A stretch of 64,000 nt of DNA, from assembly GCA_963777355.1 (NCBI GenBank), contig CAVZQK010000022.1, forward strand, positions 806,001 through 870,000. Reading direction: 5' to 3'. Source of the stretch: DATJHM01 sp963777355 (GTDB lineage: Bacteria; Chloroflexota; Ktedonobacteria; Ktedonobacterales; Ktedonobacteraceae). Below, in pieces: positions 60,725 through 64,000 of the stretch. The notes beneath the pieces are model-generated. The model saw only the letters and a program-made list of their open reading frames with translations. It was not told the origin of the DNA and ran no database searches. How positions within the stretch are numbered: position 1 is the first letter of the stretch; each line of letters starts with the position of its first letter. The position numbers and the translations under genes are program-made.

Positions 60725-61982
60725 CCTGGGGCAAGAAGTTCTGGGCTCCGAAAGAGCCACCAAGCACATCTTTAGAAGAGGCACCAAGCCAGCGATCCAA
60801 TACGGTGGCATAGACGGAACGGAAATCGGTGGTGTATTTCATATTTCCGGTCTGATCGAGATTGGTCAGGCTGGGTGGCTCGCCGAAGATGCCTTTATTG
60901 ACCGGGTTTCCTAAGACAAACATCGGCGCAGCTGTCCCATGATCTGTGCCATGACTCCCGTTCTCTTCAACACGACGGCCAAATTCTGACCAGGTCATGA
61001 CGACGACGTTATCCGCTTTTCCATGCTGCGTGAGATCAGCGTAGAAGGCAGCGAGGCCATCGGCGAGGGTTTTCATTAAAGTATCATGCGTCCCCTGCTC
61101 GTTGGCATGGGTATCAAAGCCACCCAGCGTCACATACCCGACGCGCAGTCCCAGGTTCTGAACGATTGCTTCAGCCAGGACCTGCAAGCCAGTTGCAAAA
61201 GGCCCTTTCGGATAGGTGACAGTTGTATGATACTCTGCCTGGGCCTGGTGCAGTTGCTTGCTACCATTATCAGCATTCAGGGCGGTAGTATCGAGCAATG
61301 CGGCGTAGGGAGACGATTTCGGGTAGGTATTATACAGATCCAAGAGCGCTTTCAGCCGCGCACTGCCCCCATCCAGATCCAGTGGATCGGGGGCAACGCG
61401 GTAGCTTTGAATATTGCTCAGGGTTGCCACAGGAGCGTTAATAGATGAGAGCGCAGGAGCAGTCTGCACGCCAATATCCATTGATTTAAATGGATGACCA
61501 TCTTTATCAACCCAGCCTGCAACCAGCTTCCCCAGCCAGCCATCCCCACCGTTTCCCTGAAGATCCAGCGTCTGCCAGATATCCATTGCCTGGAAATGGG
61601 AAAGACTCTGATCGGGATAGCCCACCCCTTCGACAATTGCCATATGCCCGGCGTCCCAGAGATTTTTCAGCGGGGCCAGATTAGGATGCAGGCCGAGCCG
61701 TCCATCCAGATTGAGCACCTTGCTTTCGGGGAGCGCCAGGGTAGGACGAAGCTTAAGATACTGAGAGTCGGTATAGGGCACAACGGTATTTAAGCCATCG
61801 TTGCCGCCCGCCAACTGCACAACAATGAGCGTGCGATCTCCCGCTATCTTTGCCGTGCGCACCCCTTGCGCCGAGAGGGCATGGGCTGAGGCGATACCAC
61901 GACTGAAGATTGCGGGCATGACCATACCAGCCGAAACAACCAGCATGCCATCTTTTATCATTGCTCTGCGTGAGAGTTTCAC
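60720..61982 (-). CDS. DUF1501 protein with Tat signal
   Basis: Exported protein of 420 residues. Starts at GTG 61982, seven bases after AAGGAG. The N-terminus LSRRAMIKDGMLVVSAGMVMP is a twin-arginine signal. The body has the DUF1501 marks: RTLIVVQLAGGNDGLNTVVPY, LGLHPNLAPLKNLWDAGHMAIVEG, GYPDQSLSHFQAMDIW, VTLGGFDTHANEQGTHDTLM and VVMTWSEFGRRVEENGSHGTDHG. The fold is related to alkaline phosphatase/sulfatase enzymes and the His/Asp-rich motifs suggest a metal site. Activity has not been defined for the family to my knowledge. It follows the DUF1800 gene by 43 bp on the same strand, the usual arrangement for this pair. Confidence 0.92.
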   Translation of the reverse strand: MKLSRRAMIKDGMLVVSAGMVMPAIFSRGIASAHALSAQGVRTAKIAGDRTLIVVQLAGGNDGLNTVVPYTDSQYLKLRPTLALPESKVLNLDGRLGLHPNLAPLKNLWDAGHMAIVEGVGYPDQSLSHFQAMDIWQTLDLQGNGGDGWLGKLVAGWVDKDGHPFKSMDIGVQTAPALSSINAPVATLSNIQSYRVAPDPLDLDGGSARLKALLDLYNTYPKSSPYAALLDTTALNADNGSKQLHQAQAEYHTTVTYPKGPFATGLQVLAEAIVQNLGLRVGYVTLGGFDTHANEQGTHDTLMKTLADGLAAFYADLTQHGKADNVVVMTWSEFGRRVEENGSHGTDHGTAAPMFVLGNPVNKGIFGEPPSLTNLDQTGNMKYTTDFRSVYATVLDRWLGASSKDVLGGSFGAQNFLPQA

Positions 61983-62025
61983 TCTTTTACTCCTTTATAT
62001 ATGTCCCTATACATAAGAAAAGCTG

Positions 62026-63633
62026 CTAATTCAACTGATATTCAGGAGAAGCCAGGATCAGGTATAACGCGCCTCGTATGCGGCTCAAGGGATAGCTTTT
62101 GCCATTTGCCAGCGTAATCATAGGCGTGCGCTTCGTAATCGTGGTGGTTTCGGGTGCATTGAAGTAGTCAATAAATTGCATACGTCGATCCTTTGTCAAG
62201 ACTCCATCCAACAGATACGAGCTAAAGTAATCGACAAATTGGTCAGCAGAACTGATATGCTGGGCCGTAATCACGCTTTGCAGATCGAATGCCTGGTAGG
62301 CTCCTGTGCGTCCCCGGCTACCAGCAAGCATTAGATCAATATAGTTCAGACGCGCCATCCAGGTCCCGCTATTCAGCCATGTGGCGCTGACTTTGTCTCC
62401 AGGCCAACCGGCGACATTGGGGGGATTAAAAAGCGGTTGCCCCATCACTGTCGTCATTGCCTCCAGCCCAATCGTACTCTGCTGATTATTCAAGGCCCGA
62501 TAAGCACCCACAACGAACTCAGTTGGCGATTTGACACGGCTGCGATAGGCCTGCGCCGAAGAAAACTGTGGAGAGAGCAGCAGGGTGCGCATCACCGCCC
62601 CTATATTGTGTTTGCTGCTTACATACGTAGCAATCAATGGCTGTAGATCGTCTGCGCTGGGATTCTCATGCACAAAAAAGGTGAACAGCTTGCCGCAGAT
62701 GAAGCGGGCCGTGGCGGGATTCTCGGCCAGAATACGCACAATATCGCGATAATCAAAATTGCCAGTCTGCCCCAGAAAGGTTTTGACTTCGGTATTATGG
62801 TCGCGCTCAACAAAATGCGCTTGCGTCGTCCTACCAATAATATGCCAGCCAGTCAAAGCAGCAGCCCCTTGAAACACATCCTGCTGAGTATAGTTGCCAA
62901 TGCCCAGGGTAAAAAGCTCCATCAATTCGCGAGCGTAATTTTCATTGGGCATCGTTTTGTGGCTCAGGTTTAGATCCAGATAGAAAAGCATGGCAGGGTC
63001 AGCAGTAATGCCCAACAAAAGATTATCGTAGGTATCAAAGGCATGCTCGCGCAAGAAGTTATTCTGCACAATCATGCGCATATAGGTCCCGCCGCCGCCA
63101 ACCTTCGCAAAGCTACTGGTCAGAACGCCATGCCAGAAGAGGGTCATTTTTTCTAAGAGTGGGCGCTGTGTCCACGCCATGCGTAAGAGCCACCAGCGCT
63201 GCTGTTGTGCCGGAGTATTGAGGTTGAGACCTACATCTTTAAGACGTTGCTCCATCTGATCGTCAGAGACCTGCTGGTAATTGAGCAGGCGGTCTACCGC
63301 CCCTGCATATCCAAGATCCCCATACATTTTCAGGTCAGCGGGAGTGGCCCCGAAACCGGCCCGGCGTAAGAGATGTCCAATCTGCTGAGTGCTAGCAACA
63401 GGGCCAGTCTGCGCTTGCTGGTGCTGCTCAAAGAGTACGCCACCAACAGCCGCCGCAGTCCCGACACCAGCCACACCAAGAGCTGTCCCGAAAAGGGCAC
63501 GCCGCGAAAGACCGCGTTTGCGTGGCTGCGTGATTACTGCTGGCTCAGATACAGCTTGAGCAGGCACAGCATCATAGACGCCTGTGGGCTTTTCCACCCG
63601 CCAGCCTTCAGTAGGCTGCTCATGTATATCCAT
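62026..63633 (-). CDS. DUF1800 protein with Tat signal
   Basis: Exported protein of 535 residues. A cytosolic stretch of about 37 residues precedes the Tat motif LSRRALFGTALGVAGVGTAA. DUF1800 signatures follow: HLLRRAGFGATPADL, WWLLRMAWTQRPLLEKMTLFWHG, NFLREHAFDTYDNLLLGITADPAMLFYLD, NENYARELMELFTLGIGNYTQQDV, AAALTGWHI, GKLFTFFVHENPS and PPNVAGWPGDKVSATWLNSG. The length is normal. DUF1800 and DUF1501 genes are adjacent in many bacteria and their products are thought to work together outside the membrane, though the reaction is unknown. Start at ATG 63633 behind AAGGAA. All conserved blocks are intact. Confidence 0.93.
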   Translation of the reverse strand: MDIHEQPTEGWRVEKPTGVYDAVPAQAVSEPAVITQPRKRGLSRRALFGTALGVAGVGTAAAVGGVLFEQHQQAQTGPVASTQQIGHLLRRAGFGATPADLKMYGDLGYAGAVDRLLNYQQVSDDQMEQRLKDVGLNLNTPAQQQRWWLLRMAWTQRPLLEKMTLFWHGVLTSSFAKVGGGGTYMRMIVQNNFLREHAFDTYDNLLLGITADPAMLFYLDLNLSHKTMPNENYARELMELFTLGIGNYTQQDVFQGAAALTGWHIIGRTTQAHFVERDHNTEVKTFLGQTGNFDYRDIVRILAENPATARFICGKLFTFFVHENPSADDLQPLIATYVSSKHNIGAVMRTLLLSPQFSSAQAYRSRVKSPTEFVVGAYRALNNQQSTIGLEAMTTVMGQPLFNPPNVAGWPGDKVSATWLNSGTWMARLNYIDLMLAGSRGRTGAYQAFDLQSVITAQHISSADQFVDYFSSYLLDGVLTKDRRMQFIDYFNAPETTTITKRTPMITLANGKSYPLSRIRGALYLILASPEYQLN

Positions 63634-63759
63634 AGAAACGTTCCTTCCCTGCTGTCATTTCTTTAGACAATTTATGTAAAACATACCGTTGTGCTTTTCG
63701 CGCCTGGTAGTACTCTGACCGTCTTCTTTTGAAGGATGGTGACATCCGACAAAATTGGT

Positions 63760-63905
63760 GGTAGGCGAGCTGGAGACGGCCTAGCCGATCTGCCCTACGA
63801 GGGTTCTCCGGTAGGTGAGCTGGAGACGGCCTAGCCGCTCTGCCCTACGAGAGGTTCTCTGGTAGGTGAGCTGGAGACGGCCTAGCCGCTCTGCCCTACG
63901 AGCGT
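63760..63905. repeat. Three-copy tandem repeat, 50-51-bp period, with palindromic core
   Basis: Units starting GGTAGGCGAGCTGG or GGTAGGTGAGCTGG lie at 63760, 63810 and 63861. Each holds GAGACGGCCTAGCCGCTC, an imperfect palindrome, and ends with CCCTACGAG. The stretch 63634-64000 holds no supported gene; the promoter of the DUF1800 gene should lie at its left end. Confidence 0.85.
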
Positions 63906-64000
63906 TTCTCCTGCCTACAGGGTGGTCAGGGTAGTAGTAGGAAGACAAACTTCATTTATTTGCACTTGTAATGTTTATAAGTAAATGCTTTTTCTTGCTT

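Noticed and set aside
1..64000. tRNA, rRNA or prophage genes
   Set aside because: No cloverleaf with CCA-adjacent arms, rRNA core sequence, integrase, portal or terminase motif was noticed on reading; a covariance search would be decisive.

Overview
The window looks like chromosomal DNA of a Ktedonobacteria-type member of the Chloroflexota. This is inferred from gene content rather than from a marker gene: many large Ser/Thr-kinase-like proteins with added C-terminal modules, Vgb-like propeller proteins in tandem, a MacAB-like pump with no outer-membrane partner, Tat-dependent DUF1501/DUF1800 proteins, a TnpB-only transposon, mid-range GC and short palindromic repeat arrays. No rRNA, tRNA, CRISPR array or prophage was recognised.

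Layout. 1-1420: two badly frameshifted genes on the minus strand (PfkB-type sugar kinase, HD phosphohydrolase). 1967-4381: ECF sigma factor overlapping its membrane anti-sigma factor, which carries a beta-propeller sensor. 4464-7691: a structured leader, a hybrid-sensor histidine kinase and a single-domain response regulator. 7835-10175: a decaying accessory patch (cupin, broken ABM monooxygenase, broken DUF2867, truncated epoxide hydrolase) with a 126-bp fully palindromic MITE-like element. 10171-18352: leucyl aminopeptidase with a hairpin-rich leader, an ArsR-type regulator with a palindromic operator, a CrtI-like oxidoreductase, a MoaD-MoaE fusion, an MNT-HEPN fusion and a TPR protein. 18457-19881: a TnpB transposon. 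20013-30644: GntR/HutC regulator, thioredoxin, BI-1 protein, zinc-ribbon protein, ferredoxin, GNAT acetyltransferase, receptor kinase, M29 aminopeptidase, YbjN-like protein. 30939-36769: a pseudokinase-Tat-Rieske fusion, DUF1015 protein, HEAT-like protein. 36918-47993: exported Vgb-like propeller proteins, Pro/Thr-rich and Ala/Thr-repeat wall or membrane proteins, and a group-2 sigma-70 factor. 48102-54227: membrane fusion protein, ABC ATPase and two FtsX/MacB permeases in one operon. 54565-58902: unknown protein, a second pseudokinase, DUF3311 plus a sodium:solute symporter. 58994-63905: two palindrome-containing repeat arrays bracketing a coiled-coil protein, a membrane-anchored protein and the DUF1501/DUF1800 pair.

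How the genes work together. The recurring themes are envelope sensing and signalling (sigma/anti-sigma with propeller, HK/RR, one active-looking kinase and two catalytically dead kinase-like proteins) and the cell surface (exported propellers, repeat proteins, efflux pump, Tat substrates). The strongest candidate for something undescribed is the 744-residue protein at 30939-33173, where a kinase fold lacking all catalytic residues is joined through a 13-residue repeat tract to a Tat-like transmembrane segment and an intact Rieske [2Fe-2S] domain. Also notable are the MNT-HEPN fusion whose HEPN active-site His and Tyr are gone, and the MoaD-MoaE fusion with an ideal internal ribosome-binding site at the domain junction.

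Caution on sequence quality. About ten otherwise well-conserved genes are split by single-base frameshifts, several in short homopolymers (for example the symporter, ECF sigma factor and DUF1015 gene). Most are more likely assembly indels than true mutations. The in-frame stop and truncations in 8.4-10.2 kb look like real decay.
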